A stretch of 21,804 nucleotides of DNA from Boothiomyces macroporosus (taxonomy: Eukaryota > Chytridiomycota > Chytridiomycetes > Rhizophydiales > Terramycetaceae), in assembly GCA_027604185.1 (NCBI GenBank), contig JADGKB010000169.1, positions 1 to 21,804 of the forward strand, in the 5' to 3' direction. A model generated the notes under the pieces. It worked only from the letters and a program-made list of their open reading frames with translations. It made no database searches and was not told where the DNA came from. Shown in pieces: positions 1-7,771 of this stretch. The position numbers and the translations under genes were made by a program. Position 1 is the stretch's first letter; each line of letters opens with the position of its first letter.

Positions 1-71
1 TGATTATCGCTACTGGGTTTGCTGTCGAAGAATGGGAAAGAGAAGAAAGACAAAAGAGACACCGTCGCTAG
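1..71 (+). CDS. 3' end of a tubby-like/DUF6593-like protein (partial)
   Basis: Only the last 22 codons are in the window, from the ATT at 3 to a TAG at 69-71. The visible tail, IIATGFAVEEWEREERQKR followed by HRR, closely matches an internal stretch of the protein encoded at 2605-3204 (IIATAFAVEEWEREQ). This is therefore the C-terminus of another paralogue of that family, on the opposite strand from the other two copies. The basic Arg/Lys/His tail is shared too. An AATAAA follows about 10 nt after the stop. The 5' part lies outside the window, so completeness cannot be judged. Confidence 0.7.
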   Translation, partial: IIATGFAVEEWEREERQKRHRR

Positions 72-157
72 CACAATTAGAATAAAGTCTTTGATAGACC
101 GACATTGAACACATTCTTAAAATTACAAATTTACATATCAAAACAATTTATTCCTAC

Positions 158-1001
158 CTAGTCATCATTAGCCGTCCTCTTTGGGTTAGTTTGACTATTT
201 GCAGATTTCGTCTTCTTTGAGTTGGCTTGGTTGCGGATACTCTTTTTGGTGTCATCAACGATCATCAACAGAATATTTGCCTCGACAAAGTTGATCAAAG
301 AAAAAAAGAGCTTTAACCAAGGTACCAAGCTAGGAACACCACCTATAATCGCACCAACCAGTTCAATAACGATAATCGTCAACGTGAATATGCAGTTGTT
401 GACACTTAATCGAAGCCAGATGCCAGTGTCATTGAGGTTGGAACTATTCTTTTCCTTGGCAGAAGAGATTGCCTTTGCAATAAATGGATAAGCAAACAGC
501 ACATACAATAGACAACGGTTGCCCAAGCAAATATAGTTTGCAGGGATAAAGTTAGCGACAATGATACAGTACGGCATGATGAATGGAAGGTTGAAAGCAG
601 TTGCAGCAATGTAAAATTCACATACTCCAGAGATCAAGATTTGGAAGCAACAAAACGCAGTATAAATGTGCTGTACCTTTGTGTCAACAGAGAATTGTAG
701 AAAAGTACGCGCTCGGATAAGAAGTAGGCCATCTAGACAGCATATCCAGAGCGCTTGTTAATGTTTGCTTACCATACACAGTTATCCCAAAATTTCCTAA
801 TGCCACGCAGTTGATACCTGGGATAAGCAATTCTACTAGGAGAGTAAGAGCTCTGAGAGCGCAAAGGGAGATTTGCAGGAAAACAGCGATTGGACCTATT
901 CTAAAGTTTGTTATATCACGGACTAAATACCCTGCCTCAGCAACCAAGATTAACAACGTTGCGGTGACCACTGTAACATTTATTTGAGTAGCGCTATTCA
1001 T
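158..1001 (-). CDS. Seven-transmembrane protein, receptor-like (one 19-nt intron)
   Basis: The model joins 1001-773 and 753-158, giving 274 residues. Read straight through, the frame opened by the ATG at 999-1001 is lost. Removing 754-772 joins it (..GITVY/ALWICC..) to the long downstream frame ending in TAG at 158-160. The product is almost entirely hydrophobic, with about seven predicted helices and a short hydrophilic tail (roughly the last 35 residues) rich in Asn, Lys, Ser and Thr. That layout fits a GPCR-like plasma-membrane protein with a cytosolic C-terminus. I recognise no family motif such as DRY or NPxxY, so ligand and G-protein coupling are unknown. An AATAAA lies about 6 nt after the stop. 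The gene converges on the partial tubby-like gene; the stops are 86 bp apart. Confidence 0.75.
754..772 (-). other. Spliceosomal intron, 19 nt
   Basis: On the minus strand it reads GTAAGCAAACATTAACAAG: GTAAG donor, ATTAAC branch-like motif, AAG acceptor, phase 1. Removal restores one open frame through the 7TM gene. Confidence 0.85.
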
Positions 1002-1444
1002 ACTTTAGTTTTTGGAAGAATATTTCACGCGAATAGCATGCGTCATCTTTTCTGTTTACGTTACCAGGATGACAAAGTTGCTATTGCTCAATGGGCAAAT
1101 ATTATTTTAATGCCAAGGTAAACCAATCTCTTGAAAACGTTTTTGGCATCAATCATCACATGACGATAACAGTAGATAAACACTAGATTCCAAATGTTTA
1201 TGTGTAATTATAGAAATACAGAAAGTCTATTACAGACAGGTTTATGAGGATATAGCAAGTGCATGATAAGCGCGATCATTCCTTAGTGATATTTCGCCTT
1301 TGTAAAATTTGCCTAGTTAATTGTGTCATTTCAAACTCTATTTCTTTCATTTTTAAGCTACGTAAAAGCAAATACCCACTCAATTTGAATTAATGGATTG
1401 CATCTGTTTATGAAGGAGACTTGATTTTAATTGGATTTATTCTT
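1002..1444. other. Intergenic region without a recognised gene
   Basis: This 443-bp AT-rich stretch lies upstream of the 7TM gene start (1001, minus) and downstream of the tubby-like stop (1445, minus). It should hold the 7TM promoter and the tubby 3' end; an AATAAA on the minus strand lies about 7 nt beyond that stop. I see no long frame, tRNA-like element or strong hairpin. Confidence 0.6.
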
Positions 1445-2341
1445 TTAATGACCATGTCTATGGTGCGAATGAGTATGATGCGCATGGGTGCTATGAGTGT
1501 GTCTATGATGAGATTGGCTTTGAAATTGTGTCATTAAATTTGTTTGAAGCTGTATCTGTTGCATATGTCTATGATGAGCTTCACGCTGAAGTTCAGCATT
1601 CCTATTAGTTTGTTGCTGTTGCATTAATTGCTGTTGCATTCTTCGGCTCGATTCGCTTTGTCGGTGTCGTTCTTGAGCTTGCTGGTTTGCGTTCCATCGA
1701 TGAATATTCAACATTTGCTCGTTTTGCTGTCGCAATTTATGTAATTGATAATTGCCATACACGAACTTAGAGCTGGATGGCTGGAATACTGGCATGACAG
1801 GTTTTGATTTTTGCAAACGCATTTCTTCCAGCTGCCATTCTTGACTACAAAAGCCAGTTAAAAGAATCAAGCTCAGCATGTGAAGCGATTGGCCAGTGAT
1901 AACTATTCTGCATTGGTTATTGACGGTTTCCCCCATTCGTTGAATGAATCCGATCTGGACATTTTCTGGGTAAGCGAATAATAAAAAAGAATGTCCGTTA
2001 GGCTCCCATGCATATTGCTTACCATCTTTGTCCTGAAAGAAATGCCTGGCGGATGTGCGATTACCCTTCATGAATAAAGTGCGATGGTTTCTGGTATAGT
2101 CGGTGACATCGAAATCTGCCTTTTCCGCTGGTTTTTGAGCTTGCATTGCAATCTGAGGAGGGTTGGTGCCAAGCATGAAGGACACTACCCAGTCTCCTTC
2201 GTTGATTTCTGCAAAGTGAATATCGTATAATTTTTCACCTGAAGCGTCTGTTATAACTGCATTTTTGGTGACCGCATCACTTCTATAAAGGTGGTAGATA
2301 TAATCGGAAGTGGCCTGCTGTCCTGGTTGGGTAGTCGACAT
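1445..2341 (-). CDS. Tubby-like/DUF6593-like protein with Gln/His-rich tail
   Basis: An uninterrupted 298-residue frame from the ATG at 2339-2341 to a TAA at 1445-1447. Residues about 12-185 form a mostly beta-strand domain opening with YIYHLYRSDAV. It contains DGKQYAWEPNG, a D-G-x-x-Y-x-W signature also found in its neighbour at 2605-3204 (DGKEYAWKPCG). That pattern recalls the fungal DUF6593/tubby C-terminal-like beta-barrel; the family name is from memory and tentative. From about residue 205 the protein becomes low-complexity, first Gln/Arg-rich and then His-rich (HHRHTHSTHAHHTHSHHRHG), which could bind metal or be disordered. There is no signal peptide or membrane helix at the N-terminus. 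It is a tandem paralogue of the next gene and of the fragment at 1-71. The biochemical role is unknown. Confidence 0.75.
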   Translation of the reverse strand: MSTTQPGQQATSDYIYHLYRSDAVTKNAVITDASGEKLYDIHFAEINEGDWVVSFMLGTNPPQIAMQAQKPAEKADFDVTDYTRNHRTLFMKGNRTSARHFFQDKDGKQYAWEPNGHSFLLFAYPENVQIGFIQRMGETVNNQCRIVITGQSLHMLSLILLTGFCSQEWQLEEMRLQKSKPVMPVFQPSSSKFVYGNYQLHKLRQQNEQMLNIHRWNANQQAQERHRQSESSRRMQQQLMQQQQTNRNAELQREAHHRHMQQIQLQTNLMTQFQSQSHHRHTHSTHAHHTHSHHRHGH

Positions 2342-2600
2342 TTCTATTATTTAGAATTTGAAAAACTTTGTACCAATTCAAATCCATAAAAGGAAGTGTG
2401 ACTAATAGGAGTGAAACAATGGAACTAGATCTAATGTGACACGATAACAAAGCACCACCTACTGGTAATTATACAACCTTCGTTACTAGGAACGACTCTA
2501 TATTTTCGTCAAGTTTAGGAGTGGAACTTGGATTTTACCATGAACTATATTCGCCATAGATATGCAGTCATATAACGTAATATTTCCAAATGAATTAAAT

Positions 2601-2606
2601 TTTATT
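2601..2606 (-). terminator. Poly(A) signal AATAAA overlapping a stop codon
   Basis: The minus strand reads CACTAATAAAA. The last two bases of the TAA stop (2605-2607) are the first two of AATAAA. Confidence 0.6.
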
Positions 2607-3204
2607 AGTGATGCCTTCTTTGTGCTCTCATTCTTCTTTGTGCTCTCATTCTTCTTTGTCTTTCCTGCTCATTGCTACGTTTTGCTGCTTGCTCGCGTTC
2701 CCATTCCTCAACAGCAAAGGCAGTCGCAATTATCATATTTGCCATTTGATAAACAGTAGGAGAAACGGCTAATGTTCCTTTCTTTGAAATGGCAAACTTT
2801 CTATCATAAAGAGCTACTTGTGTTTTTTCTGGATACGACAATAGTTTCAAATCACCCATACCGCAAGGTTTCCAAGCGTATTCTTTCCCGTCTGGACCAT
2901 GGAAAACAAATTTCTTTTTAAACATTCCTGTTGGAACGACAATGGTTTTGTAGTTTGCAATATGGTCGGTAATTTCCATACTCCAGTTGAACACTGGCTT
3001 CTTTATTTGAAGGGCTACCATTCCCTCCTTGTCTGCACCCCAATGGAAGGTAATGTTCCATCCACCAATAAATGAGAATGGGAATTCAATATGAAATAGT
3101 TGTTCAGTTTTGTCAGAAGTTGTGATTTTGGAGTCCCTGCTGAACAAGCTGGTACGGTAGATATGATATATGAGATCAGTGGTTGGAGGTTGTATTTGCG
3201 CCAT
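2605..3204 (-). CDS. Tubby-like/DUF6593-like protein, short basic tail
   Basis: A 199-residue intronless frame from the ATG at 3202-3204 to a TAA at 2605-2607. It is collinear with the gene at 1445-2341: LIYHIYRTSLFS near the N-terminus, then a beta-rich body, FHGPDGKEYAWKPCG in the middle, and IIATAFAVEEWERE before the tail. The tail is shorter and Arg-rich (RRMRAQRRMRAQRRHH) instead of Gln/His-rich. Part of it comes from an 18-bp direct DNA repeat at 2616-2659. No signal peptide or membrane helix is visible, so it is probably intracellular or membrane-associated through its beta domain. It starts 374 bp from the divergent 7TM gene at 3579. Family assignment is by motif resemblance only. Confidence 0.75.
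   Translation of the reverse strand: MAQIQPPTTDLIYHIYRTSLFSRDSKITTSDKTEQLFHIEFPFSFIGGWNITFHWGADKEGMVALQIKKPVFNWSMEITDHIANYKTIVVPTGMFKKKFVFHGPDGKEYAWKPCGMGDLKLLSYPEKTQVALYDRKFAISKKGTLAVSPTVYQMANMIIATAFAVEEWEREQAAKRSNEQERQRRMRAQRRMRAQRRHH
2616..2659. repeat. 18-bp direct tandem repeat in coding sequence
   Basis: Unit ttctttgtgctctcattc occurs at 2616-2633 and 2634-2651, then partly at 2652-2659. It is in frame with the minus-strand gene and encodes the repeated Arg-Met-Arg-Ala-Gln-Arg tail, a length-variable minisatellite within a disordered region. Confidence 0.85.
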
Positions 3205-3578
3205 ATTATTGAATGTTAATTTTCCCTAATTTTATAGGGAACTTTGTACTCATTCTTTTGCTTTTTGTTTCAAAGATGCTTTGACATCCTTGATTTTCGG
3301 ATTCAAAAGAGACGCCGAATATTATTTATATATCAAGATTAAATCATCTCGCATATCAGCCTTTGAGTAATTGTTCCAATAAATTACCACCTGCACGGAT
3401 TATCCACAAAAATTTCTTATCATCACGGACCTATTTAAGGCATCAATGACCAATATCATTGAATTAAATAGTATCGCCTAAGCGGAATAACAATCAACGG
3501 TCAATCGTTTCTAGTTGCGTGACTTTTCCTAAATTGGTCTGATTTCCGATTCTCAGCACCAAAAGAAAAGTTTGAAAA
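3205..3578. other. Divergent intergenic region (shared promoter space)
   Basis: 374 bp between the tubby-like start (3204, minus) and the 7TM start (3579, plus). It is AT-rich with no long frame. Promoters for both genes must lie here. No motif stands out enough to call. Confidence 0.55.
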
Positions 3579-4349
3579 ATGAGTTCAGTAATTTCCATAA
3601 TTGCAGCTTGTATAGGGATAATTGGATGTGCTCTGACGATATACGAATATTTAGCGAGAAAGTTTCCTAAATCAATAATCAACTTGCTTGTCCTGTCAAT
3701 CATCTTTGATGACTTTTCTTTTGCAGTCATGCAAATTACAAATACAGTTACAAATACTAATACAATTTTGGAGGTCATTGATATATCAAGAAGTCTATTC
3801 AGCATGGAATTAGCACTGATAGGGCTCTATGTGGTATACTGGAAAGGCTCTGCGCTCATACTCCAAAAGCATAAACTAAAGCTGATATCAATTGGATTTG
3901 GACTGCCCTTCTTACACTTTTGGATCAACGAGCATACTATTTATTTAGTAGCAGTATTATCAATCAACATATTCGTTGTAATCACTTGCTTTGGAGTAGC
4001 AAGAGGATTACACTCTGAGGGGATAGGAGTAAGCAAAACAGTATTATTGAAATTATTCCTATACTATTCTGCCTCTTGCGCGCTGTTATACCTGCCATTG
4101 TTAATAGAGCACTATTTGCCTTCAGACTATACTGCAATAATACTTTACGTTGTTGATGGAATTAGAGGGCTGATTACCTTTACGGTAGTGCACTTCAGCC
4201 TAAGTACAGAATTCCAATTTCCATTCTCGTCTGTGCAAGTCCGCTGGCAGCCAGAAAGACTTTCCACCACTGACAATGACTTCCAGGAAACACTACTACC
4301 TCAAATTATTCAAGTACTGTCGGTGCACGATGTCGATACTTTTAAATAA
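3579..4349 (+). CDS. Seven-transmembrane protein, receptor-like
   Basis: An uninterrupted 256-residue frame from the ATG at 3579 to a TAA at 4347-4349. Hydrophobic segments alternate with short polar loops: residues about 3-25, 32-52, 70-90, 100-115, 118-140, 153-172 and 180-203. The C-terminal tail of about 45 residues is hydrophilic (STEFQFPF.. to ..HDVDTFK). There is no signal peptide apart from the first helix. The topology is GPCR-like, but no diagnostic family motif is visible and the sequence is not obviously alignable to the 158-1001 or 10831-13003 proteins. It could also be a non-receptor 7TM protein. The gene converges on the dehydrogenase at 4377 with 27 bp between stop codons. No internal intron is needed. 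Confidence 0.75.
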   Translation: MSSVISIIAACIGIIGCALTIYEYLARKFPKSIINLLVLSIIFDDFSFAVMQITNTVTNTNTILEVIDISRSLFSMELALIGLYVVYWKGSALILQKHKLKLISIGFGLPFLHFWINEHTIYLVAVLSINIFVVITCFGVARGLHSEGIGVSKTVLLKLFLYYSASCALLYLPLLIEHYLPSDYTAIILYVVDGIRGLITFTVVHFSLSTEFQFPFSSVQVRWQPERLSTTDNDFQETLLPQIIQVLSVHDVDTFK

Positions 4350-4350
4350 A
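4345..4350 (+). terminator. Poly(A) signal AATAAA containing the stop codon
   Basis: The sequence TTTAAATAAAC places the TAA stop (4347-4349) inside AATAAA. Confidence 0.65.
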
Positions 4351-4376
4351 CATTATTTATAATTTCCATACTTGAT

Positions 4377-5216
4377 TTATAATTTTGATTTTATTCCAAA
4401 ATCGGATGGTTGGTTCAAGAGTCTCCCTTCCATTCCAGCATTCACATCCAGCGATACACCGGTTATGTTGCCAGATTTAGTAGAGTCTGCCAAGAATAGG
4501 ATAGCTTGAGCAATATCATTTGGTTCAGACACTTTTTTAAGTGGTGAGGAAGCAAGTGCTTGATACAGCAATGACGGATCCTTCATGGCTCGTTCCGCCA
4601 TTGGAGTACGAATCCATCCAGGAGATACGGTGTTAATCCTTGCTCGCGGATGAATCTTTACAACCTCGTTCTTTAACGATGAAATCAACCCGTACATCAT
4701 GGCAGTTTTTGAACAGGAATAGTCGGCATGATATGCTTCTCCAAACTTTCCTGCAGTAGATCCAATCAATACAATTGACGGCGCATCCATATCCATTGTA
4801 ATTTGTCTCAGAAAGTGCTTGATAAAGAGAAAGGCTCCGTCCAAATTAATAGCCAATGTGTTTCTCCATTGTTTATAATCCATATCCTTTACTAGTACAT
4901 CTGGATTAGTGAACTTTAACCTTTGGATGGCCAGATTCCGTGACAAACAATAAGCGACTCAATATTTCCCAATTGCTGCACCGCTTTTGAAACCAGTCCC
5001 GCTACTTGAGATTCATCAGTTACATCCGCTTTCAATAAACACACTCTTGACTGGTACTTTTCTTTTAGTGGTTGTAGACTAGTGCTGTTTGAGTTATATT
5101 GTAATGTTACATTGGCTCCGATTTCTAATTAACTATATGTTACTTAGGAATTCCAATGCAGTGATAATCCCAACTCCACCACTTGCGCCAGTGATCAATA
5201 CGTGCTTGCCTTTCAT
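4377..5216 (-). CDS. Short-chain dehydrogenase/reductase (SDR), two tiny introns
   Basis: Exons 5216-5144, 5124-4921 and 4900-4377 give 266 residues, the usual length of a classical SDR. A single-ORF reading would lose the N-terminal third, including the cofactor site. After splicing all SDR landmarks are in order: TGASGGVG dinucleotide-binding loop (residues 9-16), DVTD (58-61), CHG in place of the usual NAG (85-87), catalytic Asn111 (INLDG), Ser140 (IGSTAG), Tyr153 and Lys157 (YSCSK), and SPGWIRTPM after the active site. It is probably a cytosolic NAD(P)(H)-dependent oxidoreductase of the FabG/3-oxoacyl-reductase-like group; the substrate is unknown. The start was chosen because MKGKHVLITGAS begins exactly where SDRs begin. 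No canonical AATAAA follows the stop; one lies just inside the 3' coding end. Confidence 0.88.
4901..4920 (-). other. Spliceosomal intron, 20 nt
   Basis: Minus strand GTTAAAGTTCACTAATCCAG, phase 1, with an ACTAAT branch-like motif and CAG acceptor. It is the only one of the 14 introns not starting GTA. Removal joins ..HGIWPSK to DVLVKDMDYKQW in the SDR. Confidence 0.85.
5125..5143 (-). other. Spliceosomal intron, 19 nt
   Basis: Minus strand GTAACATATAGTTAATTAG, phase 1. Removal joins the Rossmann start (..TALEFL) to KIGANVTLQY, restoring the SDR N-terminus. Confidence 0.88.
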
Positions 5217-5532
5217 TTAAGGTGGAAAAATATTCCAAAGATATTGTTGCCACAAAACGTACATTGCATGCATCAACAATACTGCTCCGTGTGATCACTC
5301 ATTAAAAGTCTTTGTAATTGCTAATGGATGAACCATTCCTGAGATGATTTGAGGATTCACAAACCTAGAGTCCAAGAGGTGATACTTGGCTTATTGTCGC
5401 ATGACTTGTCCTTCAATGATCGGCTGCTAAGGAAAGTACATCTGTAAAGTGTGATAACCACGTGTATTTAGTTGATTGTCTCTTCACTGGATATTAAAAC
5501 AAAATCATATAGAACAAGTTAAATTACAGCCT
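5217..5532. other. Intergenic region, no gene seen
   Basis: 316 bp between the SDR start (5216) and the ankyrin-repeat gene stop (5533), both minus strand. I see only short interrupted frames and no RNA-like structure. It presumably carries the SDR promoter. Confidence 0.55.
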
Positions 5533-5537
5533 TTATT
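5532..5537 (-). terminator. Poly(A) signal AATAAA containing the stop codon
   Basis: The minus strand reads TTGGAATAAAGG; the TAA stop at 5533-5535 lies inside AATAAA. Confidence 0.65.
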
Positions 5538-6717
5538 CCAAGTTTGCTTTGAGCCAATTGACGCACTCCACATTTCCAGCCGATTCCGCTCTCTCAATCA
5601 CAAAATTATTCCACGGACATTTGTTTGCTTTCAGCCAAACAAGGTTTTCCAAGATTCCTTTTCCTGCTGCAGCACGAAAGGTACCATGATCCCAAGGACA
5701 TCCATTCTCTTTGAGCCATTTCATAATTTCCAAGTTTCCATATTCTGCTGCTGCTCTGAATGTTTGTGGATCAAATGGACAGTTGATTTTCTTTAAAAAC
5801 TTCATTACTTTAAAGCTTCCAAGACCTGCAGCTTCAATGAATGCGCCAGAGTCAAATGGGCAATTATTATCCACTAGCCATTGGAGGTTGTCTACATTCC
5901 CGTTCCTAGCAGCAAATCTGAATGTATATTCATCAAAAGAACAATTATGCTCTTTCAGCCATTTCATATTTTCAAGGCTGCCTATTCCTGCTGCTTCACA
6001 GACTACACCGCTATCCCAGGGACAGTTATTTTCCTTTAACCATTTCATATTTTCGAGATTTCCATTCTTGGATGCAAGTCTAAATGCAACTGCTCCCCAA
6101 GGGCAGTTATTCGCTTTAAGCCATTTCATATTTTCCAAATTTCCATTTGCTGCAGCTTCCTGAAAAGTACGTTCGTTCCAAGGGCAACCATTTTCTTTAA
6201 GCCATTTCATGGTCTGTAGATTTCCCGTTTTTGCTGCCTGAGCAAATGTAGACTCATCTACAGGAATTCCATTTTCCTGGAGCCATTTCAATATCTTCAG
6301 GTCACCCTTTTCGGCTGCAAAACTGGATGTGGTTTTACGTCTTGCCCCATCCTCATAAGGACAGCCTGCTTCTTTGAGCCATTTCAGATTTGCAAGATTT
6401 CCGTTAATAATTGCTTGCTGAAATGCAGATACGGTCCATGGACAGTCATTGGCTTTTAACCATTTCATAATTTCCAAATTTCCTACTCTAGCAGCGCAAC
6501 TGAATTTGAATGGACTCATGGGGCTATGCTTTAAAACCCATTTGATATTATCCAGATTGCCCTTTTCGAGGGCTTCCATTCCAAAATACCGTGTTGTTCT
6601 CTGAACGAAAGTGCTTTGGAGTCGTCTATTGTTTTGCAGTGTTTCTCTATCGCAAAACAGCCAAATCCTATCCATTATTTCTATTGGTAAACGGTATTCG
6701 TCATTCTGCGGGTTCAT
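5533..6717 (-). CDS. Ankyrin-like protein built of 27-residue repeats
   Basis: A 394-residue frame from the ATG at 6715-6717. The frame is open upstream to 6861 but without an ATG, so an additional 5' exon is possible. Residues about 7-30 (YRLPIEIMDRIWLFCDRE) resemble a short F-box-like helix. Then follow twelve full repeats and a half repeat of the form G-N-L-E-N-M-K-W-L-K-x-N-x-C-P-W-x-x-x-x-F-x-x-A-A-x-x, regular at 27 residues (81 bp); the third has a 5-residue insertion. These short CPW-type ankyrin-like repeats are familiar from chytrids, oomycetes, amoebae and giant viruses. They probably form a solenoid for protein binding; with the F-box-like start, a substrate adaptor for ubiquitination is a reasonable guess, not a demonstrated role. 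Confidence 0.85.
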   Translation of the reverse strand: MNPQNDEYRLPIEIMDRIWLFCDRETLQNNRRLQSTFVQRTTRYFGMEALEKGNLDNIKWVLKHSPMSPFKFSCAARVGNLEIMKWLKANDCPWTVSAFQQAIINGNLANLKWLKEAGCPYEDGARRKTTSSFAAEKGDLKILKWLQENGIPVDESTFAQAAKTGNLQTMKWLKENGCPWNERTFQEAAANGNLENMKWLKANNCPWGAVAFRLASKNGNLENMKWLKENNCPWDSGVVCEAAGIGSLENMKWLKEHNCSFDEYTFRFAARNGNVDNLQWLVDNNCPFDSGAFIEAAGLGSFKVMKFLKKINCPFDPQTFRAAAEYGNLEIMKWLKENGCPWDHGTFRAAAGKGILENLVWLKANKCPWNNFVIERAESAGNVECVNWLKANLE

Positions 6718-7209
6718 TTCTTGGTTTCGGATTTGTGTTAAAATTCGGAAAAGTGGTGAAGTACACACTAGTGACGCAAAATCTTTTTGGTTCTCGCATT
6801 GGATACTACGGAACAGATCCAATCCCCAGAGCCTGAACAGTCTCTGATATCTCACTGTCAACTAACAGCGTGTGGTCCCAATTTTTAACAACATAGGGTA
6901 GCATGAATCGTAATAAAGCACTGTGGTCTAAACTATGTACACTAATGACAACTTTATTCCAGAAGAAGAATTGAAAGGTAATCAATGCTCTTTGCAACAG
7001 CTTGATACAAGTAGTCAATTAAACCTGCGAGAGACCCAACCACAGAATGCCCAATTTGATGAACTATGGCCAACTGCAGCAAGTAGATTTTCATTGAATT
7101 CAACCAGCACAAGAAATCCACTACTATCCTGGAGTACTTTGCTTTTACGGATAATCAACAGTTTTTCATAATTTGTGACAACAGATTGATTTAAATACTG
7201 GTATATTGA
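6718..7209. other. Unresolved stretch with overlapping open frames, possible decayed or multi-exon gene
   Basis: 492 bp lie between the ankyrin gene start and the small membrane-protein gene. On the minus strand several short frames are open in succession. One contains SSGFLVLVEFNENLLAAVGH (around 7060-7120), another HQIGHSVVGSLAGLIDYL (around 6990-7060), a third HSALLRFMLPYVVKNWDHTL (around 6860-6930). The last could be joined in frame to the ankyrin gene by removing 22 nt (GT at about 6811 to AG at about 6790), giving it a longer N-terminus, but the branch motif there is weak. No plus-strand reading is convincing. I can neither assemble one gene nor recognise a product. Confidence 0.35.
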
Positions 7210-7413
7210 CTACAAACCAGTGATAGAATAGAGTCGCGTTATTGAATGTAGCTCAAATATTATACTGGAATGGTAGAAAAAGACAAGCGTGATCAATGAC
7301 ACGAATATTCCTGTCAAGACCACAAGCCCAGCGTAATTGAACTGCGGCATATCTTTGGGAGGCTCGGTCTTTGGCCAGTCCTCTAGCAGATCAATGTTGA
7401 ACACTCTTTTCAT
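7210..7413 (-). CDS. Small protein with one membrane helix (hypothetical)
   Basis: A 67-residue frame from the ATG at 7411-7413 to a TAG at 7210-7212. The N-terminal 27 residues are polar and acidic/basic (MKRVFNIDLLEDWPKTEPP..). They are followed by a clear hydrophobic helix (AGLVVLTGIFVSLITLVFF, about residues 28-46) and a short C-terminal segment. The size and single helix fit a small organellar or ER membrane subunit, but I do not recognise it. A 20-nt GT-AG candidate (7192-7211) could replace the last residue with a short alternative tail; its branch motif is poor, so I left it unspliced. The gene diverges from the monooxygenase at 7772. Confidence 0.4.
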   Translation of the reverse strand: MKRVFNIDLLEDWPKTEPPKDMPQFNYAGLVVLTGIFVSLITLVFFYHSSIIFELHSITRLYSITGL

Positions 7414-7771
7414 AACGATGGCTTTACATCCGCGTTTTTATACTCGAATGTCAATGTCAATTTCGCAAAACTATGACATTATCAATTTTAATCCAGATTG
7501 ATTGATCATTAATTCTAATTATACCAAAAACAGCAAGAGTTAAATTGGAAGGTCACATGGCATCTTTTAGATCAGAAATATTTCTTCAAAGTAGAATATA
7601 ATCATTCGGTAAATTAATATAGAGCAAGGAAACTAATTTAATTCATAATGCATCAATTAAATCATATTTTCTTTTCAGTTTGATTAATGAATTTAAATTA
7701 ATTGCAAAATCACATGAAAATATGAAACGAAAAACGGGGAAATTCAAGTTTACTCGCAAGACCACAACCGC
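7414..7771. other. Divergent promoter region with clustered inverted repeats
   Basis: 358 bp, strongly AT-rich, between the small membrane-protein start and the monooxygenase start. It contains a perfect 10-bp inverted pair (TCATATTTTC at 7662-7671, GAAAATATGA at 7716-7725). It also holds an imperfect pair of about 17-22 bp arms (7634-7650 and 7679-7700, built on TAATTTAA..TTCAT). The two pairs interleave rather than nest. They may be transcription-factor sites; AT-rich chance similarity is also possible. Confidence 0.45.

Noticed and set aside
5476..6163. Plus-strand frames opposite the ankyrin gene
   Set aside because: They are antisense shadows of the repeated 81-bp unit and show only mirrored repeat periodicity.
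7060..7150. Resemblance of one frame to a mevalonate-kinase C-terminal segment
   Set aside because: Only about a dozen residues are suggestive, and neither the glycine-rich motif that should follow nor any upstream kinase sequence is present.
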